Shown one piece after another: positions 13,155-20,024 of a DNA stretch of 20,570 nucleotides. The translations under genes and the position numbers were made by a program. The stretch is taken from NCBI GenBank assembly GCA_050292445.1, contig JBNKLQ010000093.1, positions 1 to 20,570 of the forward strand, given 5' to 3'. This stretch comes from Leptofilum sp050292445 (GTDB taxonomy: Bacteria > Chloroflexota > Anaerolineae > Promineifilales > Promineifilaceae). How positions within the stretch are numbered: position 1 is the first letter of the stretch; the number at the start of each line of letters is the position of its first letter. The notes below the pieces were generated by a model. That model did no database searches. It had not been told where the DNA came from and worked only from the letters and a program-made list of their open reading frames with translations.

Positions 13155-14078
13155 ATGAGCAGAATAAATCTAGATTCCATCTCCACAACCGAAGAAACTG
13201 TTAAGCGACTACCCCGCCCCGCATGGCTCAAAGTGCGCGTGCCTAGCGGCGAAAATTATGACCAACTCAAACACCTCATGCGCAGCAAGGCGCTGCACAC
13301 CGTCTGCGAAGAAGCGCAATGCCCCAACATTGGTGAATGCTGGGGCGCAGGTACCGCCACCTTCCTGATGATGGGCGACATCTGCACGCGCAGCTGTGCC
13401 TTTTGCGACATTAAAACGGGACGGCCGTTACCACTGGACTGGCAAGAACCGCAGCGCGTTGCCGAAGCCGTGCGCTCCATGAACCTGCGCCACGTTGTGA
13501 TTACCTCAGTTAACCGAGACGAACGCAAAGACGGCGGTGCCCCCATTTTTGCTCAGGTGATCGAGAAGATTCGCCAGCTTCAGCCTGGCTGTTCTATCGA
13601 GGTTCTCATCCCCGACTTCAAAGGCAGTGAAGAAGCCCTCAAAATTGTGATGGACGCCCGGCCTGAAATTTTGAATCACAACGTCGAAACCGTGCCCCGC
13701 CTCTTCAAAAAGGTGCAGCCACAGGATCATTATGAGTGGGCGATGGTGACGCTGGAAAATGCCAAAAAGATGGACGGTGAAGTGCTGACTAAGTCTGGCA
13801 TCATGTTGGGCTTAGGCGAGGAATGGGATGAGCTGCTGGCCGTCATGCAAGATTTGGTCGACCGGAATGTAGACATTTTGACCCTGGGCCAATATTTGCA
13901 GCCCAACCGGCAAAAGCATCTGCCCGTCGCTCGCTACTATCACCCCGATGAGTTTAATGAGCTGCGGGAAATTGGTTTAGAGATGGGCTTCAGGTGGGTG
14001 GAAAGCGGGCCACTGGTGCGCAGCAGCTACCATGCCGAACAGCAGGTGCGGGCGCTCTCCAAAATTTACCAGGGATAG
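13155..14078 (+). CDS. lipA: Lipoyl synthase, radical SAM
   Basis: LipA inserts two sulfur atoms into the protein-bound octanoyl chain made by LipB. The 307-aa protein has both [4Fe-4S] sites. The auxiliary, sacrificial cluster motif is C51-x4-C56-x5-C62, and the radical-SAM motif is C77-x3-C81-x2-C84. The conserved RSSYHAEQQ near the C-terminus (289-297) supplies the Ser ligand of the auxiliary cluster. All key residues are present and the length is normal for the family. It starts 11 bases after lipB, so the two are probably co-transcribed from the lipB promoter. There is no strong RBS, consistent with coupling. Confidence 0.97.
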   Translation: MSRINLDSISTTEETVKRLPRPAWLKVRVPSGENYDQLKHLMRSKALHTVCEEAQCPNIGECWGAGTATFLMMGDICTRSCAFCDIKTGRPLPLDWQEPQRVAEAVRSMNLRHVVITSVNRDERKDGGAPIFAQVIEKIRQLQPGCSIEVLIPDFKGSEEALKIVMDARPEILNHNVETVPRLFKKVQPQDHYEWAMVTLENAKKMDGEVLTKSGIMLGLGEEWDELLAVMQDLVDRNVDILTLGQYLQPNRQKHLPVARYYHPDEFNELREIGLEMGFRWVESGPLVRSSYHAEQQVRALSKIYQG

Positions 14079-14129
14079 CGGCGGTTCGGTATGTTCAAAA
14101 AATAATCGCGTAAAACAAGCAACCCTTAC

Positions 14130-14230
14130 TTGTCATTTCGAGCCGCTTTTGGCGAGAAATCCCTCTAAGTTTAGCTAGAAATTTGCCTTGCCATTCTCAT
14201 AGGGATTTCTCCCTTTGGTCGAAATGACAA
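14130..14230. repeat. 101-bp inverted-repeat element (MITE/REP-like)
   Basis: The outer arms TTGTCATTTCGA (14130-14141) and TCGAAATGACAA (14219-14230) are perfect reverse complements. Inner arms GAGAAATCCCT (14154-14164) and AGGGATTTCTC (14201-14211) also pair perfectly. No coding capacity is visible. It lies between lipA and the end of the convergent HTH gene. It looks like a dispersed non-autonomous repeat, and I see no target duplication I trust. Confidence 0.7.
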
Positions 14231-14286
14231 TTCTGGGTTATTCGTGAGGATTACCCAGACACTTTTCCAAATTTCAACGAACCACC

Positions 14287-14622
14287 CTATGCCTCATCGT
14301 CTTCGGGTTGCCAGGATTGGGCACTGTTGCGTAAGTTGTTTAGCTGCTGCCAATGTTGCTCGATGGCGATACGGCCGTTTTCTGTCAAGGACACCAACGT
14401 ATTCGGCTTTTTACCAATAAACTGCTTCTCAATCTGTATCAATTTGGCCTCCTCCAGCTTGGAAAGATGGCTGGACAAATTCCCCTTCGATAATCCCGTC
14501 AGCCGACCCAGGAAAAGAAAGTCAGCACTTTCGCAAGCAGACAAAGCTGTTAGAATGGCCAGTCTGGCCGGCTCATGAATGAGCTTGTTTAGCGAGGCAA
14601 GCTCCTCAAAAAGGTCTGTCAT
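14287..14622 (-). CDS. Winged-helix transcriptional regulator (MarR/ArsR-like, small)
   Basis: The 111-aa protein is essentially one winged-helix domain. EPARLAILTAL (17-27) forms the first helix, LGRLTGLSKGNLSSHLSKLEEAKLI (38-62) the helix-turn-helix, and the wing spans about 63-82. The tail is acidic. There is no metal-binding Cys set, so it is not a classical ArsR metal sensor. It follows the membrane protein gene by 12 bases with RBS GGAGG, forming a two-gene operon. Two matching palindromes bracket that operon's promoter, which suggests it represses its own operon. The ligand is unknown, and the membrane protein could be the signal source or the target. Confidence 0.85.
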   Translation of the reverse strand: MTDLFEELASLNKLIHEPARLAILTALSACESADFLFLGRLTGLSKGNLSSHLSKLEEAKLIQIEKQFIGKKPNTLVSLTENGRIAIEQHWQQLNNLRNSAQSWQPEDDEA

Positions 14623-14634
14623 ATCACCTCCAGC

Positions 14635-15240
14635 TCAGTCTGCATTATGGCGTAATGAACGAGTTAAAAGCCAATGATCCACCAACCCGCTCACCAGCCA
14701 GAGAAGGCCAAAGATGGCCACACCAACAACGCCTCGCTCACCCCACAAATAAACTTGCTCAGCGGGTAAAAGATTAAATAAAGGCAGTAAGCTCACAACA
14801 ACCATCAATCCAGCCAACACCAGGTATTGTCGGCGGAAGCTGCCAGTTTGAAAGTAGTAGGCGACCAGGACAACGGCCATAAACAACCCCGTTCCACTTA
14901 ACGGCCAGCGCCACTCATACTCAGCCAAACCGACCAAATATAGACCCACAAAAAAGATAAAAGATAGAATTTTGCCCTTACGCTGACTGCTGTTTGATTG
15001 CCGTACCTTGCCAAAGGTAAGCTCGTAATAACTGCCAATCCACCAGAAAGCGATCATAGCCAAACCAATGATGAGCAAGCCAGACAGCGGCTGCCACTTA
15101 TCAAACCAGGGCCACCAGCCCGCCTTCCATACAGCCATGAGCAAGAACATGATGCCAAACGGCACCTGCCGAAACCCTTGCAGTTGATCGTAATATTTGG
15201 TCACCCGACGAATCCGCTCCAAATTCTCAATGTTTTCCAT
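14635..15240 (-). CDS. Multi-pass membrane protein of unknown function
   Basis: The protein is 201 aa from the ATG at 15240, where AAAGGAG lies ten bases upstream. A longer frame reaches 15381, but it would run through the operator and promoter, so the short start is preferred. Five to six hydrophobic segments follow a charged N-terminal helix (ENIENLERIRRVTKYYDQL). I do not recognise a catalytic motif. It is paired with a small winged-helix gene, a common arrangement for membrane proteins controlled by their own regulator. Confidence 0.78.
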   Translation of the reverse strand: MENIENLERIRRVTKYYDQLQGFRQVPFGIMFLLMAVWKAGWWPWFDKWQPLSGLLIIGLAMIAFWWIGSYYELTFGKVRQSNSSQRKGKILSFIFFVGLYLVGLAEYEWRWPLSGTGLFMAVVLVAYYFQTGSFRRQYLVLAGLMVVVSLLPLFNLLPAEQVYLWGERGVVGVAIFGLLWLVSGLVDHWLLTRSLRHNAD

Positions 15241-15268
15241 CAGCAGAAATCTCCTTTTATAATTGTCG

Positions 15269-15283
15269 GTTTGCGCTGCAAAC
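15269..15283. promoter_or_regulatory. Operator-like palindrome, downstream copy
   Basis: GTTTGC-GCT-GCAAAC is a perfect 6-base inverted repeat around three bases. It sits about 10 to 24 bases beyond the -10 box of the membrane protein/regulator operon and between that promoter and the ATG, so a bound protein would block transcription start. Confidence 0.6.
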
Positions 15284-15291
15284 TTGTAGCC

Positions 15292-15320
15292 AGTATAGAC
15301 CAAAGGTAAGTTTCTGTCAA
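15292..15320 (-). promoter_or_regulatory. Consensus promoter of the membrane protein/regulator operon
   Basis: On the minus strand TTGACA (15315-15320), a 17-base spacer and TATACT (15292-15297) form a near-perfect sigma-70 promoter. It sits between two copies of the same operator-like palindrome. Confidence 0.8.
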
Positions 15321-15326
15321 TAACCA

Positions 15327-15341
15327 GTTTGCAGCACAAAC
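15327..15341. promoter_or_regulatory. Operator-like palindrome, upstream copy
   Basis: GTTTGCAGCACAAAC matches the copy at 15269-15283 in both half-sites except one base (outer GTTTG/CAAAC arms). It lies six bases upstream of the -35 box. The two centres are 58 bp apart. Confidence 0.55.
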
Positions 15342-15371
15342 CATTTTCGCACAGTTTGCCACTGCCCAATT

Positions 15372-15394
15372 TTCCTGACAAAAGATGTCAGGAA
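15372..15394. repeat. Perfect 9-bp hairpin
   Basis: TTCCTGACA pairs with TGTCAGGAA across the loop AAAGA. There is no T-tract and it lies in an intergenic region between divergent genes. It shares the CTGACA/TGTCAG core with the inverted repeat in lipB. Confidence 0.6.
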
Positions 15395-15453
15395 TCCTCG
15401 CTACACTGGCAAATGTTTAAGGTTGAGGCGGTAGCGGCCGTTTCCCGATCATG

Positions 15454-15506
15454 CTACAATTGCGTCACCTATTGTAGAACAGATGTCCTAAGTAAACTGT
15501 CCTACA
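15454..15506. promoter_or_regulatory. Nested inverted repeats upstream of the SRPBCC gene
   Basis: CTACAAT (15454-15460) pairs with ATTGTAG (15471-15477). TGTAGAACAG (15473-15482) also pairs with CTGTCCTACA (15497-15506) with one mismatch. These overlapping sites suggest a regulator-binding region ahead of the ATG at 15523; no matching regulator gene is adjacent. Confidence 0.35.
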
Positions 15507-15522
15507 AAATGGAGAATCTCCC

Positions 15523-15945
15523 ATGACAAGCGAAAAAGTTGTTGGTCAAACCAAAGACGTTGGCTTCCAAATTGGCGTACGCAAAACGATCGCCGTCGCG
15601 CCGCAAAAAGCCTGGGATTTCCTCACCTCAGCCGAAGGTTTTAAGCTATGGTTGGGCGAACTGTCCAGCTGGCGGCTAGAGAAAGGTGCGCGATACAAGA
15701 CGGCAGAAGGCACAGTCGGCGAGCTCCGGGTTGTTAATCCAAGTCCAGGTGGGCATCTACGCCTCACCTGGCAGCCGCGCGATTGGGATACCCCTTCAAC
15801 GGTTCAGGTCCGTATCATCCCCAACAAAGAAAAAACAACCATCAGCTTTCATCAGGAACATCTGGACGGGCCAGAAACGCGCGAAGCGATGCGCCAGCGC
15901 TGGCAGCAGGTGCTGGATGAGCTGGCCGAGCGATTACCAAAATAA
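15523..15945 (+). CDS. SRPBCC-fold protein (AHSA1/polyketide cyclase-like)
   Basis: The 140-aa protein starts its domain with VRKTIAVAPQKAWDFLTSAEGFKLWLGE, the typical strand and helix opening of START/SRPBCC proteins. It continues with a GGHLRLTWQPRDWDTPSTVQV strand pair and a C-terminal helix (AMRQRWQQVLDELAERL). The fold makes a deep hydrophobic pocket; the ligand cannot be read. RBS GGAGA precedes the ATG. uvrA begins 27 bases after the stop, so it may be the first gene of the uvrA operon. Confidence 0.85.
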   Translation: MTSEKVVGQTKDVGFQIGVRKTIAVAPQKAWDFLTSAEGFKLWLGELSSWRLEKGARYKTAEGTVGELRVVNPSPGGHLRLTWQPRDWDTPSTVQVRIIPNKEKTTISFHQEHLDGPETREAMRQRWQQVLDELAERLPK

Positions 15946-15972
15946 ACATTTCTCGCCAAGGATTATTACTTT

Positions 15973-18945
15973 ATGGAACCCCAAAACATCGTTGTGCGTG
16001 GTGCACAGCAGCATAATTTGAAACATATCGACGTAACGATTCCCCGCAACAAGCTGGTGGTGCTCACCGGCGTCAGCGGCAGCGGCAAATCATCGCTGGC
16101 ATTTGACACGATTTACGCCGAAGGGCAGCGGCGTTACGTCGAGAGCCTCTCCTCTTACGCCCGGCAGTTTTTGGGGCAGATGGAAAAGCCCAAAATCGAC
16201 GCAATCACCGGGCTAAGTCCGGCGATTGCCATTGAGCAAAAAGCGGTGAGCAAAAATCCGCGCTCCACGGTGGGCACCGTCACTGAGGTGATGGATTATT
16301 TGCGCGTGTTGTATGCTCGCATTGGCATTCCGCATTGTCCTGATTGTGGTACGGCCGTTACCCCCCAAACACCCCAACAAATCGCCAACCAGCTCGCCGC
16401 CCTGCCCCCCGGCACAAAGTTTCAACTGCTGGCCCCCATCGCCCGCAACCGCAAAGGTACCCATGCCGATGCCCTCAAGCAAGCGCGACAAGACGGCTTC
16501 ATCCGCGCCCGTATCGATGGCGAGCTGGTCGATCTGACAGGCAAGCTGCCCAGCCTCAGCAAAAAGCACAAACACAACATTGAACTGATCATCGACCGGC
16601 TGATTGTGCCCGAGGAGATTGACGAAGCATTCACGACCCGACTAATCGATTCTGTGGAGACTACCTTGCGCGCCAGCGAAGGGCTGCTTCTGGCTGACCT
16701 GGGCGAAGAACAAATTACCTTGAGCGAACACAACGCCTGCACCACTTGTGGCTTTAGCTTCCCGGAATTGTCGCCCCAGCTTTTCAGCTTCAACTCACCG
16801 CTGGGCATGTGCCCGGACTGCAACGGCATCGGCACGCAAATGCGGGTAGACCCCGACCTCATCATCGAAGATGAAACGCTCTCCATCATGGATGGCGCGC
16901 TGCGCTGGTACGGCAACGTGCGCAAGAAGAAAAACAAGTGGACCACCTCCCAGCTCAAGGCGATTGCGGAACATTTTAACGTTAGTTTGGACACACCCTG
17001 GCAGGATTTGCCCGAATCGTTCCGCCACAAGCTTTTTTACGGCGCAGGCGACGAGCTGATCCATTTTAAATATTCCAGCGAAAGTGAAGATGCGTCGTGG
17101 TCGGGGGAATCGAAACGGCCGATTCGCGGCATCGTCTATCACATCAATCGGTTATTCCACCAAACCAGCTCGGAATACACCCGCCGCTGGTACGCCAGCT
17201 TTATGAACCAGCTGCCCTGCGATACCTGCGGCGGCACCCGCATGCGGCCCGAAGCCCGTGCCGTCACCGTCGGCGGCAAATCGCTGAACGAAGTCGGCCA
17301 GTTGGCCATTGATGAGGCGTTTGAATGGGTGATGGGACTCAGTAATCAGTCATCAGTGGTCAGTAATCCGTTAGCGGTAAACGGTCATCGGTTTTCGGCA
17401 AATGGTAAAAGTAGCCACCAGCAACTAACCAATAACAACCAGCAACTTAATGAGGAACAGTTTGAGATAGCCGAAGAAGTCCTCAAAGAAATTCGCGACC
17501 GGCTGCAATTTATGCTGAACGTGGGGCTGCATTACCTCACGCTGGATCGGCCCGCGCCGAGCTTGTCCGGTGGCGAAGGACAGCGCATTCGGCTGGCCAG
17601 CCAGATTGGCTGCGGGCTGGTGGGCGTGCTGTACATCCTCGATGAGCCGTCGATTGGGCTACACGCCCGCGACAACCGCGCTCTGCTAGACACGCTGCAC
17701 CAGCTGCGCGACATGGGCAACACCGTCCTCGTGGTGGAGCATGACGAAGAAACGATGGTGGAATCTGACTGGCTGATTGATTTGGGACCAGGCGCGGGCG
17801 TGAAAGGCGGTGAGATCATCGCTGCGGGCACGCCGGATTTTGTAAAAACCCACCCCGATTCCTTGACCGGAAAATATTTGTCGGGTGAAATACAGATTGT
17901 GGCTCCAAACGGCCGTTCCCGCCGCAATCCCAACATTGGCAAACTAGAACTTGTTGGAGCCAGCCTGCACAATTTGCGCAAGGTCACCGCCACCTTCCCC
18001 CTGGGCACGATGATTTGTGTGACGGGCGTGAGCGGCAGCGGCAAAAGCAGCCTCGTCTCCGAGACGCTGCACCCGGCGCTGGCCCGCACGCTGCACCAGG
18101 CGCAAGGAACCCCTGGCCCGCACCGCACCATTCGCGGCCTGGAGCATCTGGACAAAGTGATCAACATCACCCAGGACCCGATTGGCCGCACCCCCCGTTC
18201 TAATCCAGCTACCTACGTGAAGCTGTTTGACCTGATTCGCCAAGTGTTTGCGAAAACCAACGAAGCCAAAACGCGCGGTTACAAGCCGGGACGGTTTAGC
18301 TTTAATGTGAAAGGGGGACGATGTGAGGCGTGTTCGGGATACGGCCGTCGCAAAGTCGAGATGCACTTTTTGTCCGACGTCTGGGTATTGTGCCGCGAAT
18401 GCAACGGCCAGCGCTACAATCGGGAAACGCTCTCGGTGACCTACAAAGGCAAAACCATCGCCGACGTGCTGGACATGGATGTGCAGGACGCGCTGGAATT
18501 CTTTGCTAACCATCCCAAAATCAACCGCATTCTGCAAACGCTGCACGATGTGGGGCTGGACTACGTGAAGCTGGGGCAAAGCGCCCTCACCCTCAGCGGC
18601 GGCGAGGCGCAGCGCATTAAGCTGTCTAAGGAACTGAGCCGCGTAGCCACCGGCCGCACCCTCTACATTTTGGACGAACCCACCACCGGCCTGCACTTTG
18701 CCGACGTGCAAAAGCTGCTGGACGTGCTGCACCGGCTGGTGGATGCAGGCAACACGGTCATTGTGATTGAACACAACATGGACGTCATCAAAACGGCCGA
18801 TTGGCTCATCGATCTCGGCCCAGAAGGCGGCGATGGCGGCGGGCAAATCATCGCCCAAGGCACGCCGGAGCAGGTGGCAACAGTGGAAGCCAGCTACACA
18901 GGCCAGTTCTTGCGCGAGATTTTGGGAGAGAAAGTTTTGTCATGA
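15973..18945 (+). CDS. uvrA: Excinuclease ABC subunit A
   Basis: UvrA is the damage-scanning ATPase of nucleotide excision repair. This 990-aa protein has two ABC modules. The first has Walker A GVSGSGKSS (33-41), the segment RRYVESLSSYARQFLGQM, and signature LSGGEGQRIRL. The second has Walker A GVSGSGKSS (about 684) and signature LSGGEAQRIKL (about 874). Zinc-binding pairs CTTC/CPDC (about 256-286) and CEAC/CREC (about 784-812, GYGRRKVEMHFL between) are intact. An extra stretch at residues 457-492 is a repeat-derived insertion before the helix EIAEEVLKEIRDRL. The length is otherwise normal. RBS AAGGA lies ten bases before the ATG. The stop overlaps the next start as ATGA. Confidence 0.98.
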   Translation: MEPQNIVVRGAQQHNLKHIDVTIPRNKLVVLTGVSGSGKSSLAFDTIYAEGQRRYVESLSSYARQFLGQMEKPKIDAITGLSPAIAIEQKAVSKNPRSTVGTVTEVMDYLRVLYARIGIPHCPDCGTAVTPQTPQQIANQLAALPPGTKFQLLAPIARNRKGTHADALKQARQDGFIRARIDGELVDLTGKLPSLSKKHKHNIELIIDRLIVPEEIDEAFTTRLIDSVETTLRASEGLLLADLGEEQITLSEHNACTTCGFSFPELSPQLFSFNSPLGMCPDCNGIGTQMRVDPDLIIEDETLSIMDGALRWYGNVRKKKNKWTTSQLKAIAEHFNVSLDTPWQDLPESFRHKLFYGAGDELIHFKYSSESEDASWSGESKRPIRGIVYHINRLFHQTSSEYTRRWYASFMNQLPCDTCGGTRMRPEARAVTVGGKSLNEVGQLAIDEAFEWVMGLSNQSSVVSNPLAVNGHRFSANGKSSHQQLTNNNQQLNEEQFEIAEEVLKEIRDRLQFMLNVGLHYLTLDRPAPSLSGGEGQRIRLASQIGCGLVGVLYILDEPSIGLHARDNRALLDTLHQLRDMGNTVLVVEHDEETMVESDWLIDLGPGAGVKGGEIIAAGTPDFVKTHPDSLTGKYLSGEIQIVAPNGRSRRNPNIGKLELVGASLHNLRKVTATFPLGTMICVTGVSGSGKSSLVSETLHPALARTLHQAQGTPGPHRTIRGLEHLDKVINITQDPIGRTPRSNPATYVKLFDLIRQVFAKTNEAKTRGYKPGRFSFNVKGGRCEACSGYGRRKVEMHFLSDVWVLCRECNGQRYNRETLSVTYKGKTIADVLDMDVQDALEFFANHPKINRILQTLHDVGLDYVKLGQSALTLSGGEAQRIKLSKELSRVATGRTLYILDEPTTGLHFADVQKLLDVLHRLVDAGNTVIVIEHNMDVIKTADWLIDLGPEGGDGGGQIIAQGTPEQVATVEASYTGQFLREILGEKVLS
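17341..17448 (+). repeat. In-frame short-repeat insertion in uvrA
   Basis: Thirty-six codons are built of degenerate CAGTAATCAGTCATCAG-type units, then a GGTAAACGGTCATCGG-type stretch, then CAGCAACTAACCAATAACAA-type units. They encode a Ser/Asn/Gln-rich loop (NQSSVVSNP ... QQLTNNNQQL) between the conserved FEWVMGL and FEIAEEVLKEI segments. Typical UvrA proteins have only a few residues here. Confidence 0.8.
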
Positions 18946-19166
18946 GCAACGTAGATAAACGAAATATCCTCGACGACGAAGTGTTTACCTACCGAGAAGG
19001 CAAAGACAGCAAGGTGTTTATTTTTTGGCATGGTAAGCAGGTCAAGATTTTGAAGGGCAAGCAAGCGCAGAAGTTTCTGGCAAAAATCGCGGGATTAGAA
19101 CACAAGGAAGCCCAGTTGGTGATGGCCAAAGCCACCGGCAATTTCAAACGCGGCAATGAGAGGTAA
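18942..19166 (+). CDS. Small hypothetical protein coupled to uvrA
   Basis: The protein is 74 aa and basic. The ATG overlaps the uvrA stop (ATGA), which points to coupled translation. The sequence (DDEVFTYREGKDSKVFIFWHGKQVKILKGKQAQKFL) suggests two or three beta strands followed by a helix, and KVFIFWHGKQVKIL looks like the core. I do not recognise a family with certainty. A role with UvrA or nucleic acid is suggested only by position and by the high Lys/Arg content. The longer in-frame extension into uvrA is a shadow. Confidence 0.75.
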   Translation: MSNVDKRNILDDEVFTYREGKDSKVFIFWHGKQVKILKGKQAQKFLAKIAGLEHKEAQLVMAKATGNFKRGNER

Positions 19167-19172
19167 ATGCCA

Positions 19173-19544
19173 ATGAATCCAGAAACATTCATTGAAAAGT
19201 ATGAAGCCGCGTTAGCGACGCAAAATTGGCAGCAAGTTGCCCCGCTAATTCATCCAGAGGCGTGTGTGACGTTTTCCTCTGGGAGTGTACACATTGGCAA
19301 AGAAGCTGTGCGCCAGGCATTTGAACGCAATTTTACAGCGATACAGGATGAGACGTATGCCATTGAGAATGTGCATTGGGTGAAGAAAGGGGAGGATACG
19401 GCCGTTTACCTTTTCACCTTTCACTGGACGGGCATCATCAACGGGAAGCCAGCTAGCGGTACAGGCACAGGTAGTTCAGTTTTGGTCAACAGCAAAAACG
19501 GCTGGCAGCTGCTGGTTGAACATTTAGGACCAAAAACTGGGTAA
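19173..19544 (+). CDS. SnoaL/NTF2-like (DUF4440-type) protein
   Basis: The 123-aa protein has the cone-shaped NTF2-like pattern: an opening helix (FIEKYEAALATQNWQQVAPLI), HPEACVTFSSG, IGKEAVRQAFERNF, and then four long strands (TYAIENVHWVKKGEDTAVYLFTF onward). The fold serves as a small-molecule pocket or enzyme; the function is not readable. ATG 19173 is chosen because GAGAGG lies nine bases upstream. An ATG at 19167 touches the preceding stop and is only three bases from the RBS. It is in tandem with the small uvrA-coupled gene. The stop codon TAA is part of a TAACGGCCGTT octamer site. Confidence 0.85.
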   Translation: MNPETFIEKYEAALATQNWQQVAPLIHPEACVTFSSGSVHIGKEAVRQAFERNFTAIQDETYAIENVHWVKKGEDTAVYLFTFHWTGIINGKPASGTGTGSSVLVNSKNGWQLLVEHLGPKTG

Positions 19545-19583
19545 CGGCCGTTCTCACCTGTGGCTTTTAGGAGGTAATAAATA

Positions 19584-19901
19584 ATGAACCGCCTGCTACT
19601 GGGATTTTTGGTTGGGATTGCCTTTGGGTTTATTGACGTACTGCTCATGATACCCCTCTCGTTTCCCAGCAAAGCTGACAAGCGCATAGCCATGACAGGC
19701 GCTTTTTTTGACCGTTTTGCTATTGGGGTATTGATTGGTGCCACTAACTTACCCGTCGCGCCCTGGCTTCAAGGGATCATTGTGGCTGTCTTGGTTAGCC
19801 TGCCCAGCGCCATTATCACGCGCACTTATGTGCCGATCCTGGCAGTTAGCGTGGTAGGTGGCGCACTCGCCGGGTTCTTAATCGGCTTGTGGGGCATATG
19901 A
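19584..19901 (+). CDS. Small hydrophobic membrane protein, 105 aa
   Basis: The protein has three to four membrane helices with glycine-rich ends (LLGFLVGIAFGFIDVLLMIPL; GVLIGATNLPV; GIIVAVLVSLPSAII; AVSVVGGALAGFLIGLWGI). I do not recognise a family with certainty. A textbook RBS (AGGAGGT, 19569-19575) lies eight bases before the ATG, which supports it as a real gene. It is the last gene of the same-strand run that starts at 15523, 39 bases after the NTF2-like gene. Confidence 0.8.
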   Translation: MNRLLLGFLVGIAFGFIDVLLMIPLSFPSKADKRIAMTGAFFDRFAIGVLIGATNLPVAPWLQGIIVAVLVSLPSAIITRTYVPILAVSVVGGALAGFLIGLWGI

Positions 19902-19923
19902 AAATTTGAACAGATAAAACTAA

Positions 19924-20016
19924 GGGGTCGTTCACAAACAACTTTAGATAAGGAAACGAACCCCAAGGCATGACCGTTTACCGAAACTTATAAGTTAAAA
20001 ACGGTCAAGCCCTAAG
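19924..20016 (+). repeat. 93-bp structured intergenic element, copy 2
   Basis: This is the same length as copy 1 (2049-2141), with 12 substitutions and no gaps. Stem 2 pairs GGCATGACCGTTT with AAACGGTCAAGCC, with one A-A mismatch and two extra pairs compared with copy 1. The inner AACT-N4-AGTT hairpin keeps its stem while the loop changes from CAAA to TATA. The last bases (CCCTAAG) run into the RBS AAGGAGA of the DUF3224 gene. Confidence 0.7.
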
Positions 20017-20024
20017 GAGAGAAT

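Larger units (their letters stand above)
155..19551. repeat. Dispersed ACGGCCGT octamer (HIP1-like), 31 copies
   Basis: Hand-located starts: 155, 910, 1896, 2889, 2978, 4455, 4733, 4775, 4904, 5234, 5447, 5655, 5809, 6144, 7311, 7667, 7900, 8429, 8921, 10009, 10333, 11743, 12487, 13005, 13421, 14371, 16351, 17909, 18341, 19398, 19544. Most are flanked by A on the left and T on the right, giving AACGGCCGTT. They occur on genes of both strands and in all three codon phases (TAV, K/E-R-P, N/D-G-R). Confidence 0.9.

Noticed and set aside
15241..15381. A 47-residue N-terminal extension of the membrane protein
   Set aside because: It would run through the promoter and an operator, whereas the ATG at 15240 has a proper RBS and starts a sensible helix.
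17944..18858. A 304-aa open frame on the minus strand inside uvrA
   Set aside because: It is a shadow of the GC-rich uvrA coding strand; it has no RBS or promoter and uvrA is unmistakable.
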